Shown piece by piece: positions 37,975-49,172 of a DNA stretch of 64,000 nucleotides. Each line of letters begins with the position of its first letter. Positions within the stretch are counted from its first letter, which is position 1. The notes under the pieces are model-generated. The model was given only the letters and a program-made list of their open reading frames with translations, had not been told where the DNA came from and did not search any database. Location of the stretch: positions 6,792,001 through 6,856,000 of the forward strand of contig NC_134510.1 of NCBI RefSeq assembly GCF_027942865.1, given 5' to 3'. The stretch comes from Odontesthes bonariensis (Eukaryota; Chordata; Actinopteri; Atheriniformes; Atherinopsidae). Position numbers and translations under genes: made by a program.

Positions 37975-40900
37975 TTAATTCAAATTCAAATTCAAAAATA
38001 CTTTATTTATCCCAGAGGGAAATTAAATGTTGATGTAGCTCAATTAAATTAAGGAGTTATTATAGATGCTGATGGCTGTGGGCAGGAAAGATTTCCTGTA
38101 GCGGTCCGTTTTGCATCCAAACTGAAGAAGCCTTTGACTGAAGAGACTGTTTTCTGATAACAGTCTCATTGAGAGGATGTTCAGGGTTGTCCATAATTCT
38201 CTTGATTTTATGCAAAATCCTTCTTTGCATTATTGTCTCCAGAGGTTCCACAGTTGTCCTCAGAACAGAACCAGCCTTCTTTATCAGGTTGTTGAGTCTT
38301 TTTAGGTCCCTGGTTCTGATGCTGCTGCCCCAACAGATGACGCAAGAGGAAATGACGCTCTCAACAACAGACTTGTAGAAGATCTGCAACATCTTGTTGC
38401 AAACCTTGAAGGACCTTAGCTTCCTCAAGAAGTACAGTCTGCTCTGTCCTTTCTTGTAGATGGCTTCACTGTTGTGTCTCCAGTCCAGTCTGTTGTCCAC
38501 ATGAACACCAAGGTATTTATATTCCTCAACCACCTCCACTTCTTCTCCCATGATGGAAACAGGGTTTGATCTGACCCTGTTTCTCCTGAAATCTACAATC
38601 ATCTCTTTTGTTTTGTTAACATTCAAGATGAGATGATTGTTCCCACACCATGCCACAAAGCAGTCCACCAGCTCTCTGTACTCAGCTTCTTGTCCATCTC
38701 TGATACACCCGACAACTGCAGAGTCATCTGAATATTTCTGTAGATGACAGGAGTCTGACTTGTACTGGAAGTCTGAAGTGTACAGAGTGAAAAGGAATGG
38801 TGAGAGTACAGTCCCCTGTGGTGCTCCTGTGCTGCTGATCACCTGGTTAGACACACAATTCTTCAGTCTGACAAACTGTGGTCTGTTTGTCAAGTAGTCA
38901 TTAATCCATGTGATTGTTGAGGCCTCCACCTGAGTCTTCTGGAGTTTCAGACGAAGCAGATCAGGCTGGATTGTGTTAAATGCACTGGAGAAATCAAAGA
39001 ACATGATCCTCACAGTGCTGCCTGCTTTGTCCAGATGACAGTGGGTTTGTTGAAGCAGGTGTATGATAGCGTCTTCAACTCCAACTCCATGGCGATAAGC
39101 AAACTGCAGGGGGTCCTGATATGTGCTGGTTTGCTTACACAGGTGGGTCAACAGGAGTCTCTCCAGGACCTTCATGATGTGGGATGTCAGGGCAACAGGT
39201 CTGTAGTCATTGATGTCTGAAGGGTGAGTTTTCTTTGGTACCGGAACCAGACAGGATGTCTTCCACAACAGTGGTACCTTCTCTTGGGTCAAGCTAAGGT
39301 TGAAAAGGTGTTGCAGAATCCCACAGAGCTGCTCTGCACAGGCCTTCAGGACTTGGGGGCTGACACCATCTGGACCTGCAGCCTTGTTCCGGTTCAGTCT
39401 CTCCAACTGCCTCTTCACCTGACTTCTAGAAACAGAAAAGTGGGAGGGGGAGGCAAAGGGGACAGCAGCATCTCCTGATTGGGTTGAAGACAAACTAGTG
39501 GACGCAGAAGAATCCATGACTGAGGTGGAGGTGGAGATGTTACAGGAAAGCTGTGAGTCAGAGGAGGGTGGGATGTCTCTTTGGCTGGTAACAGGAGGGG
39601 AGGATGGTGAGCTTGTTCCTGAACCGAACCTGTTGAAGAATGTGTTCAGCTCATTTGCTCTGTCCAGACTTCCATCCATCCGATCCTCCCTCTGCTTGAG
39701 GCCTGTGATCTTCTTCATTCCTGACCACACATCTCTGATATTGTTCCTCTGCAGTTTACTCTCAAGCTTCTTTCTATACACCTCCTTGCTCTCTCTGATC
39801 TTGACATTGAGCTGCTTCTGAATACTCCTCAGTAACTCCCTGTCTCGCTCCCTAAAGGCTCTTTTTTTCTTGTTCAATAGTTACTTTAGCTCACTGGTGA
39901 TCCAGGGTTTGTTATTAGGGAAGCATCTCACTGTTCTGGTGGGGATGGTGTTGTCCACACAGAAGTTTATATAGTCAGTCACACACTCAGTCATGGCATT
40001 AATGTCCTCTCCATGTGGCTTACAAAGAGAAATCTAATCGGTTGCATCAAAACAACCCTGTAAAGGCTGATTCATACTCGGCGCAAACGCGCAACTGTTC
40101 TGGCTCGAGAACCATTAATGACGTCATCGAAAGCGCCAGCCCCTTCACAGTTCCTTCAGCTCATAAGCGCAGTTTGCGCCGAGAATGCGTCACATTTGCA
40201 GTTCTCTCCAGACCAGCGAGCGTCACAGTTGAGGAAACAAGCTGAAAAGCATATGAAGAAAGCACACACAATGCCACCTGTGGTGTCACGTCAGCAGAGG
40301 CTGGCACATCTGATGCGGAATGAATTTACTCTGGGTGTAGAACTGTATATGTATCTCAGAGCTAAGCGGCTGCGGCAAAAACAGAAGAGAAGGTGGAATG
40401 TTCGTCCTTTGCAACAAGACAAACTTTGTCTAACGTTGTCCCAGTGTAACTTCATAGACGTGTCGTACAGATGTTTGTAGAGGCGCACCCTCTCGGTCAC
40501 CGCGGTCTCTGCAGTGTTCATTTTTTCTTTTTCTTGGTCAGCTGTTTCCAGTTGAGCGCGCGTGAAGTCAGAAAAAAAGTTGTGTGCGCGCCCTTGCGCC
40601 GCGCGAGGATTTTCTAGCTTGCGACGGGGGGCGTGGCGGAATTTTGGGACACGTGACCGTTTGCGCCATTTGCGACCAGCTAGTATGAGCGAGGTCGCGC
40701 CGAGTATGAATCAGCCTTAAGGCTTCTTCAGCTTCATGTGACCACTTTCTAACAGTCTTTTTTGTGACAGGTAGTCTCTGGACAAGGGGTTTATATGCTG
40801 AACAGAGAAAAACAAGGTTGTGATCTGATTTACCCAGGGGAGGTCTTGATTTCAAAATGTATGAATCCTTGACATTTGTGTAAAACAAATCCAATGTCTT

Positions 40901-41825
40901 GTTTTCTCTGGTAGAGCAGCTGACAAACTGTTGAAAAGTTGGCAGTGTAGCAGAGAGTGAGGCATGATTAAAATCACCAGATATTGCCACAAAAGAATTG
41001 GGGTGTTGTGTCTGTATCTTAGCAACAACGAAACTGATGACATCACATGCAGTGTCGGCAACAGCTGAGGGTGGAATGTAAACAGCCACCAAAACAACAC
41101 TGGTGAACTCTCTTGGCAAATAATATGGACGAAAACTTACTGCCAATAGTTCAATGTCAGGACTGCAGAGACGACTCTTCACAGTAACATGTCCTGGGTG
41201 ACACCATCTGTTGTTGACAAGCACTGCCAATCCACCCCCTTTCCTTTTTCTGCTACTCTTTAAATCTCGATCTGCTCGTACAGTCAGGAAGCCCGGCAGA
41301 GAGACACTGGAGTCGAGGATATGATCCTGTAGCCATGTCTCAGTAAAACACATAATGCTACATTCCCGATATTCTTGCTGAGTCCTTGTCAAGGCTAGAA
41401 GGTCATCCAACTTGTTAGCTAATGATCTTACATTGCCCATGATGACGGATGGCAGAGATGGTTTGAACTTCTTCTTTCTTTCTCTCCTCTTTGCTCCTGC
41501 TCTGCATCCACGACGCCTCCTTTTCAATTCCAGTGGGATTTCTGGCTTCAGTTGTCGAATTATTTCTGCTTTTCCAATGTTAATCAGCTGCTCCCTGTTG
41601 TAAACCACCTTGTTGCTATGGTTATGCATCATAACAAAAGAGTAAAATATACAAAAGTATTGGGAAAAATTAATCCAGCTGCACAGCATCCAAGGCAGGA
41701 AGGAACAGTTGTCCAAAAAATGCAATTTCTTCCAAGAAATAACAGGAATGAAATTTAGAAAAAAGAAAAATCTCAATGTGAGGTACAGAGCTACTCCAAC
41801 GTGCTGCCACCCTCAGCAGCGCATT
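37975..41825 (-). mobile_element. Rex1 non-LTR retrotransposon, near full length, disrupted
   Basis: On the minus strand, an apurinic-type endonuclease region (41600-40730) shows CFTETWLQDHI, GGGLAVLVNNRW, AISGDFNHASL and KSDHNLVFL. It is followed by reverse transcriptase (39877 down to 38060) with NKAAGPDGVSPQVLK, FFDFSSAFNTI, GAPQGTVLSPFLFTLY, the catalytic KYSDDSAVVG (the YSDD variant) and EYKYLGVHVDN. The 3' end has AATAAAGTATTTTTGAATTT and TTGAA repeats near 37980, a Rex1 signature. The single long frame is broken by a TAG and a TAA (between 40060 and 39878) and by a 654-bp Harbinger-type insertion at 40064-40717. Without that insertion the element is about 3.2 kb. The 5' end near 41825 is approximate. 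Confidence 0.92.
40061..40720. mobile_element. PIF/Harbinger deletion derivative inside Rex1
   Basis: The element 40064-40717 (654 bp) has perfect 21-bp terminal inverted repeats beginning AGGCTGATTCATACTCGGCG and is flanked by TAA on both sides (40061-40063, 40718-40720), the 3-bp TWA target of PIF/Harbinger. GCGCAAA/TTTGCGC motifs recur near both ends. The plus-strand frame 40118-40480 contains RLRQKQKRRWNVRPLQ, like the N-terminal region of Harbinger transposases. The minus-strand frame from 40521 contains TERVRLYKHLYDTSMK, like the start of a MADF/Myb-type DNA-binding domain. It therefore looks like a two-gene element that lost its centre. Confidence 0.85.
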
Positions 41826-43335
41826 CTAGAACATAAGATGATAAAGATTAAGACTGATGATTAAGATGACAGATATGATGCCAGAGAAATATCATTGTAA
41901 AACAAGATTTTGGGTAGAAGAATAAATTGTTTGATTAAACCAATCTTGCAATAGCATAGATAAAAGGCTGACCTTTCTAATAAAGCAAACTCCTTAAAAA
42001 TCAATCAAACTTTGACAGACAAGACTATTCCAGAGGTGTTTAACTCTTGATGTGATTTATATAGTGGAAATGGCACAAGTAAGGCTAAACTGCTTTGCTC
42101 TATAGTTGTATAACTCTCACACTCTTAACCGAGGAGGAAGCCCAGAACTTATCTTGTGACTATATACACATTGGGCTCATAATTACTGGGCCAACTGGTT
42201 TTGTGAACAGGCCTTTTCAAAAACTTGTTTCACCCTGAAGACAAATCCCGCCCTTTTCTGCAACCCTCCACAATAGTCACGATAGGTTACAAGACAGAGG
42301 CTTGTTACAGACGAGATTTTCTGTGATATGTTTGTTGAACATTTTTTAGTTTTTCCAGGCTGATATATTATTCAAAGGATGCTGTTTAGATATAAAAAAA
42401 GAAAAGCAAAGATGTATATATTTATTTCACAAGTACAGATATAAAAGAAAAAATATTTTGTACACATTCCCATTTAGTTGATTAAGATTCTATTTACTTT
42501 CTCCCTAAACTATAGTTGTAACTTCATCAATCAAACATGTATTTATGCATTCTTGTATGTAGTGCCTTAAGTTGAAGATGAAACCTTCTTCTGTTGTTTA
42601 AAGAAAAGGAACCTAAAAGAGCAGAATGAGAAAATATGGACGCCACCTAAAATAAGAAGGTATGGTCCAGATTGAGATTTGAGCTCACAGATTATCTAAA
42701 CTAAAATAAAATAGTGCTAAACAACCAGGAGGTTAAGTGTTTACAGGTAGCCATTTAATTAGTTCTTAATCTAACTTGTTATATACACTTAATGGAAAGG
42801 GTGGAGGTTACTTTAAGTTTGGAAGACCAAACACACTTCATCAAAACTCCATGTGACAGCAATCTCCTTTAGGAAAATTCAGCAGTCTCCTGGTGCATGT
42901 TCTACTGTGTAACAACTAGACATAGTTGAAGCTAACCTTTCTGCTATCGTTGTCTCAAAGGTCAGTTGTTGGAAGTTTGCAAATGAACATTGAAACTATT
43001 GTAGAAACAAGTCCTATGAATAATGAAGATAAAATCTGCAATTAGCAAAAGCAGTTATGCCAGGATTATTCCCACCAATGTCACATTTTATGGGTGGGAA
43101 AAGCTTTCAATACATATGTATTTGACCAACACGTTAGAAATGACAGACTGTAAGACACTGCAGTAGAATATAAACACATTTTTAGAAATTCTTTAATTGC
43201 CCAAACTGATATAAGTTGCACCATAAATGATAATCTAATGAATTCCAAGATCCAAAGTTTAATTCCAGAAGTGGAGGACAACCGATGTTACAACCAAAAC
43301 AGACAACGTACAGGTAAAGGTTTAAAAAAATTCAA
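41826..43335. other. intergenic, nothing recognised
   Basis: AT-rich DNA between the Rex1 5' end and the MITE near 43.34 kb. No reading frame or repeat was identified. Confidence 0.5.
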
Positions 43336-43339
43336 TCCT

Positions 43340-43762
43340 TAACAGTCAAAAAAACGCATAAACGCGTCAAGCCACCTAGCGATAGCCGCACCTGTTACGG
43401 TGTTTGCTGCTCGGAAGCAGGGGAGTGCTCGGTCTGCTCTTTGGTCTGCATAGTTTTACATTGGACGCATTGATATCAAAGGAGGCAAAAATAGCGCCAA
43501 GTGAAGTGAGGTCTGACTTTTTCATCGAGAACGATTTTGTGATGCAAATGTATTACTCTTTTGAACGCATATTTTTTTGAGAAGCAAGATGCTTTATTTT
43601 TCAAGCCCCAGCCAACTAGCTGGACTAGCTTCGTGGACGCCAAAACTCAGCTGGAACTCTGCTCACAGGACGCAGCAGGGGGTAAGTCAATGTTCAGAAA
43701 TGATATTGCTAATATGGGATGTCATACAGCTTCATGTCAAAAGAGGCGAACTATCCCTTTAA
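43340..43762. mobile_element. decayed MITE with a Kolobok-like right end
   Basis: The right terminus GAACTATCCCT is followed by TTAA (43759-43762). AGGGATAGTTC at a TTAA target is a common end of fish Kolobok-type MITEs. The interior (CTAGCTGGACTAGCTTCGTG, CAGCTGGAACTCTGCTCACA, GACGCAGCAGGGGGTAAGTC) is a widespread fish repeat as I recall it. The left end was not found and its position here is approximate. The frame across it is not a host gene. Confidence 0.6.
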
Positions 43763-44424
43763 ATTTCTTAGTGGGCTGCATCTGTGAAGATATGGATAAA
43801 AAATGAATGCCTGTGAGAGCTTACAAGAGAAGTTAACTATTTTGCCATATTTCTTTTTTTTTTTGTATTAATTTGACATCAACTTGTTTTTTTTTTGTTT
43901 TTTTTTTAACAAAACGTTATATTTAAACTGATGTATCTCCCATTTTGTGTTGCTGTCTGTGAGCTGTTTCCTATCATAAATGCAGGCTTGTCTGGGATCT
44001 TTTGAGTATTGTAGTGTAGGATGATTAAAGATTGATCTGAAATGTTCACTAACTGAGCAACCGCTTTGGTGGTTCTGCTTGGTTGCTGTGCTGTTCAAGG
44101 AAAGCCCTTTGTTAGTCCATGACGTGGACTGCATAGACTTTATGTTGCAATTTTGCCAAACTGTGTGTTGTCCATCATGTTGGTCAGTCCAAGTCCAGTT
44201 ATAAAAACAACCTTCTTGACTGTGTTAGTTTATTAAGAGATAATCTTCATCATGGTTGTAATTTGGCTCATGATGACTCATTGATGTCTGCAAAGAACAC
44301 ACAAACACACACACACACACACACAAAAAGAGAGACATGTTAGGACAAAAAGTATGTGAAGTTAACATTCCAGTCAGGTGGTTGTACAGGCAAACTGTTC
44401 TGTAAGCCCTTGATTCATATAATA
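43763..44424. other. intergenic with T runs and a CA repeat
   Basis: Contains T-rich runs (43853-43908) and (CA)n at about 44305-44325. No gene seen. Confidence 0.5.
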
Positions 44425-45055
44425 GCCGCTTTCGGACTGTAGGAACCTTTGGCAGTTCTAATAACCATTTAATCCGCGGGGCCGTTTTCTCCCGTGTTCG
44501 GACACACAGGAACTCGGGGCTATCTCCCTCAGTTCCTGTAACTATTTAGCTCCTTCTCCGAGGTCGGGTCTTTTGATGGTTCTATAGAACGAATCTGACG
44601 GAGGTGTTTGGTGGTCGGTAGCTACGCCCCATGTCATGCTATCACGGCTGAAATGTTTCCTCATAGGAAACGGACACAACCTGCGGGTGTTTAATAAGTT
44701 AAACTTACACTGGTCTCCTTTGTCTGCAGCGCTTTGCTCTCCTTTCTTCCTTCATGAAATGAAAAAGTATCGTCTCCTGACTCTCTGTGTGCTCTTCCAG
44801 CCTCGATATTAGACGCCTGATGCGATTGTCCATGATTAATATCACCATCATGCAAACCATGAACACAGTGGCCTCCCCGCTCTCCATATTAGCTTCTTTG
44901 TGCTGTTTTTTCTTCTCTCCTTCTTTCTGTTTTGTTTTGTTTTTGGATGTAGCGCTAAACGGCTACGGCTAACACGTCACTGACGCAGACAGCTGCGCGC
45001 GCCGCATCAGTCCCTATCAGGTCCCGACTCATGTGCGAATGCAGACTAAAACAGA
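44425..45055. other. candidate unclassified repeat with a short minus-strand frame
   Basis: The stretch opens with GCCGCTTTCGGACTGTAGGA and is GC- and CpG-richer than its surroundings. A minus-strand frame at 44887 down to 44705 encodes MESGEATVFMVCMMVILIMD then NRIRRLISRLEEHTESQETI: a hydrophobic segment followed by an Arg/Glu-rich helix. The composition and isolated frame resemble the 5' part of a DNA transposon, but I found no second terminal repeat and no homologue I can name. Confidence 0.3.
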
Positions 45056-45163
45056 AGGACAGTTATCTGAACGAAATTCGAGTAGGACAGTAAGATTGTG
45101 TGTCATACTAATATGCTTAAACAATGATTTGACTGTGAAAAATTTACCAGTTGTTGCTGCCCT

Positions 45164-45656
45164 GAGGTCCGTTTCACAAAGCAGGTTTAGTGAAAACTCT
45201 GAGTTTATTAACCCTGAAATGAGGGAAACTCTGAGTTTTCCGTTTCACAAAGGGAGGTAACTCAAACCAGGGAAAGAGGGGTAACTCTAGCCTGTTTCAC
45301 AAAGAGAGGTAACTTAACCTCTCGGTCAGTTACCGTAGTAACAGGCTCTATGAACCTAACGTGGTCGGGACCAGGTTTTATTCAAGAAACCTCGAGTTTC
45401 TCTCTGTCTCTGCCCTCTTTCAGCCACACACGCCATTTGATTTCCTCATTCATTGAGTCAGCAGAGCGAGTTTTGTGTAGCCTAGTTCTACTTCTAGAAG
45501 TCCATTAGGCACAGTAGGAGACGACTTTTTTCACGAACATGGCATGTCCTTTTGACAACAATCCCATGGATGAAGGTGCAGCATTTATTGCGAATTACAT
45601 ATTCATTGGGAGATGGTTATCAGACGATGTCATCATATGACATCTTTTCTGTTGTG
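45164..45656 (+). mobile_element. 5' fragment of a PIF/Harbinger transposon
   Basis: GTTTCACAAAG occurs three times (45171, 45242, 45294) in the subterminal region, with AACTCTGAGTTT repeated between. An open frame at 45539-45640 then encodes MACPFDNNPMDEGAAFIANY and stops after 33 residues. MACPF..NP.DEGA is the conserved start of fish Harbinger transposases. The element is cut about 15 bp later by the L2 tail at 45660, so the rest of the transposase and the 3' end are missing. Confidence 0.75.
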
Positions 45657-45659
45657 GTA

Positions 45660-48395
45660 GATTTAATTCAATTTAATTCAATTTATTTATATCTCGCCAA
45701 ATACAACAAATATCATCTCAAGGCACTTAAATAGTATCATCAAATTCAAGCCAAATGGAATTCAATTCATTGTAATCATAATTATTTTGAAAATAATCCA
45801 ATTCATTCATATAGAGCTAATTAAAAAACAATTTCCTAGATAAGGAAACCAACAGATTGCACCAAAACTTGTCTTCAGTCCAATCTCCCTTCCTGAGCGT
45901 GCCTGAGGCGACTGTGGAAAGGAACGACTCCCTTTTAACAGGAAGAAACCTCTGGCAGAACCAGACTCAGGAAGGGTGGCCATCCGCCTCAACCAGCTGG
46001 GGTTTGAGAAGCTAGAAAAGAGGGGGAAAAAACACTGTAACACCATTCAAAGGATACCTGTTGGAACAGGGAAACACGAGTTAATGTCACATGTACATAA
46101 TATCATTTGAGGAATTAAACGAGGGAGAAAAAGAGAGTAAAGTGAGGAAAGGTATGACAGATGATGCCCCCCAGCAGTCTAGGCCTATAGCAGCTTAATT
46201 CAATTCAATTCATTTTTATTTATATAGCGCCAAATACAACAACTGTCATCTCAAGGCACTTAAATGATAAAGTCCAATTCAAGCCAATTGGAATTCAATT
46301 AATTGTAATCATAATTATTTATAAAATAATTCAATTCATTCATATAGAGTCAATTCAAAAACAATTTCCTAGCTAAGGAAACCAACAGATTGCACCGAAA
46401 CTTGTCTTCAGTCCAATCTCCCGTCCTGAGCGTGCCTGAGGCGACTGTGGAGAGGAACGACTCCCTTTTAACAGGAAGAAACCTCTGGCAGAACCAGACT
46501 CAGGAAGGGTGGCCATCCGCCTCGACCAGCTGGGGTTTGAGAGGACAGAAAAGAGGGGAAAAAACCACTGTAACACCATTCAAAGGATATCTGTTGGAAC
46601 AGGGAAACACGAGTTAATGACCACAATAATGTCACATGTACATAATATCATTTGAGAAATTAAACAGGGGAAAAAGAGAGTAAAGTGAAGAAAGGTGTGA
46701 CAGATGAGGCCCCCCAGCAGTCTAGGCCTATAGCAGCTTAAATCAAATCAAATCAAATCAAATTTATTTGTATAGCACATTTCATGTACAAGCAATTCAA
46801 AGTGTTTTACATTAAATAAAAGCATTGCAGCAGGGAGTGGAAGAAGCATTAAAATACATTAAAGAACATAAAGAGAAACAAATAAAATAATTTAAATGAA
46901 TTAAACAATTATGGGATGTTTCAGGATCACTTGAGCCATCCCTAACTATAAACTTTATCAAAAAGGAAAGTTTTAAGCCTGATCTTAAAAGTGGAAAGGT
47001 TGTCTGCTTCCCGGACATTTACTGGCAGCTTATTCCACAAGAGAGAGGCCTGATAACTGAAGGCTCTGCCTCCCATTCTACTTTTAGAAACTCTGGAAAC
47101 CTCAAGTAAACCTGCAGTTTGGGAACGAAGTGCTCTGTTAGGAAAACATCTTATAATGACATCTTTAAGATATGATGGAGCTCGGTCATTAAGAGTTTTA
47201 TATGTGAGGAGAAGAATCTTAAATTATATTCTGAATTTAACAGGGAGCCAATGAAGAGAAGCTAAAACTGGAGAAATATGATCTCTCCTGTTAGTTCTCA
47301 TCAAAACTCTGGCTGTAGCATTTTGGATCAACTGAAGGCTTTTTAGAGAATATATGGGACAGCCCAATAATAAAGAATTACAGTAGTCCAATCTTGAAGT
47401 AACAAATGCCATCTAGTTTTTCTGCATCACTCTGACACAGGATGTTCCTGATTTTAACAATATTACGAAGGTGAAAGGAGGCAGTCCTAGAAACCTGTTT
47501 TATATACGAGTCAAATGATAAATTCTGGTCAAAAATAACTCCAAGGTTCCTCACTGTAGAACTAGAAGCCAAGGAAATACTATCTAGAGTAACTATATAG
47601 CTAGACAATTTCTCCCTAAACCGCTCAGGTCCAAAGATAACAAATTCAGTTTTTTCTGAATTTAGAAGCAGACAGTTCTGAGTCATCCAGGTCTTTATGT
47701 CTTTAAGACATGCTTGTAGTCTGACCAACCTATTGGGCTCATCTGGTTTTATAGATTAGTACAACTGGAAGAAGAATCGGTCCAAGCACAGAACCCTGAG
47801 GAACTCCATGACTTACTCTGGTGTGTGAGGAAGATTCTTCATTTAAAAGAACAAACTGAAATATTTCAGATAAATATGATTTTAACCAGCCTAATGCAAT
47901 CCCAATAACATGTTCAAGTCTCTTTAATAAAATACTGGGATCGACCGTATCAAATACAGCACTGAGATCCAACAGGACAAGCACACACACAGACATAAAA
48001 GTGGAGATTGGATATAGGTCGATAATTAGCTAACACTTCTGAATCAAAAGTAGGTTTTTTAAGTAAAGGTTTAATTACAGCAACCTTTAAAAGGCTGAGG
48101 TGCATATCCTGTCAACAAAGACAGATTGATCAAATCCAATATGGAAGTGTCAATTAAGCGGAAAAACCTCCTTGAACAGTCTGGTTGGGACTGGGTCTAA
48201 AATACAAGTTGACTGTTTAGAAGAGACTATTGCTGTTGTTAGCTCAGAGAGATCAACTGGGCAAAACCCGTCTAAATACAAATCAGGTGCTAAAGATACT
48301 TCTAAAGCTGCTGTACTTGATGATACATCACTGATAATAGTGGGGAGGACTCCATCAATCTTCTCTCTGATAGAAACAATTTACTGGTATAATAC
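45660..48395 (-). mobile_element. L2-clade (Maui-like) LINE, minus strand, with stacked tails
   Basis: Minus-strand order: upstream ORF region (48395-48000, broken), RT palm with [10 protein letters not shown] and [13 protein letters not shown] (47996-47739), WMTQNCLLLNSEKTEFVIFG and VRNLGVIFDQNLSFDSYI (47728-47378), SRLDYCNSLLLGC and LASLHWLPVKFRI (47412-47224), then the 3' UTR. Several frameshifts break it, and the RT segment between the ORF region and the palm is deleted. The 3' UTR appears twice (46198-46740 and 45660-46197, about 540 bp each, roughly 93 percent alike by eye). An unrelated LINE tail sits at 46741-46910. All breaks fall at the same CAGCTTAA position. Confidence 0.88.
46741..46910 (-). 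repeat. second LINE/SINE tail type nested in the L2
   Basis: (AATCA)n leads into AAATTTATTTGTATAGCACA, TTTCATGTACAAGCAATTCA and GCATTGCAGCAGGGAGTG. The same sequence occurs in the last ywhaz intron at 59686-59830. It interrupts the L2 between TATAGCAGCTTAA and TTATGGGATGTTTC. Confidence 0.85.
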
Positions 48396-48789
48396 TAACT
48401 GGTAGATCTGCTGACTAGTCTGTCAATCAGGCTTGAGGTCATTCAAAATGTTTTTTGCTGCAGTAATTCTCAGTCTGTTCCTCTATGAGTTCCCCTATTG
48501 TGTTTCGCAGATCTCGGTGAGTGTGTTTACAGTAATGGAACAAGAGGGGCCAAGGTATTGCTCTATTTGATGGAACTGCCTCCTCTGGATTTGACAAGTG
48601 GATTAAGGGAGTGTTCTCAGCCTCAACTGACACCAGCCTTGCTCTGGTGTCAGTTCTGCCACCATTTGCCAACATTTAGTTAGTATTTATTCTGTGTGTG
48701 GTTTTGAGACCTATGTATATAGTTTGTGGGCCCTTAGTACTGTCATGTTAGTGTTTGCTTATAGTTAATTATTTGTATACAGTTTTCGT
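48396..48789. other. intergenic, nothing recognised
   Basis: Sequence between the L2 and the TTAA-type MITE. No credible gene. GACACCAGCCTTGCTCTGGTGTC near 48627-48650 is a short inverted repeat. Confidence 0.4.
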
Positions 48790-49172
48790 CAAATATGGAG
48801 CACCTACTGTTGTATTGGTTGACTTGATTGTTATTTAGCACATCGATAACGTTGTCCCAGTAGGTGCATGTATAGAAAGCTACCAATAGCCGCCAATAAC
48901 AACAACATGGCAGCTCTGAACTAACAATGCAATAGTATTCATTCATTCATTCGTCTTAAAGTATTGATGAAATAAAGACAGATAATGCCTTATTTAGAGG
49001 CTGTATTGTCAATGCCCTGTTCTCTCCCATTATGTAGATCTTCGCGGATTTCGAGTGATCTAAATAGCGTCCGAAGGACGCCTACTTTCACCAAACTGTT
49101 ATCAGTGAGTAGATGAACATATATTATGCCAGAAATAAGGTCCATGTTTAAAGAACCAAACTTCCCCTTTAA
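48790..49172. mobile_element. Kolobok-like MITE, copy without secondary insertions
   Basis: The right end AACTTCCCCT precedes TTAA (49169-49172). From about 48850 to 49168 it parallels the outer element at 57.78-59.45 kb: CAATAACAACAACATGGCAG, GCTCTGAACTAACAATGCAA, CGTCTTAAAGTATTGATG, AAATAAAGACAGATAATGCC, TTATGCCAGAAATAAGG. In this copy CGTCTTAAAGTATTGATGAAAT is continuous, giving the pre-insertion state of the copy in ywhaz. The left terminal repeat is not recognisable; the left edge is approximate. Confidence 0.8.

Noticed and set aside
40568-41776. 402-codon frame as a cellular endonuclease gene
   Set aside because: It is the Rex1 endonuclease region. Its last ~50 codons run into the nested Harbinger element.
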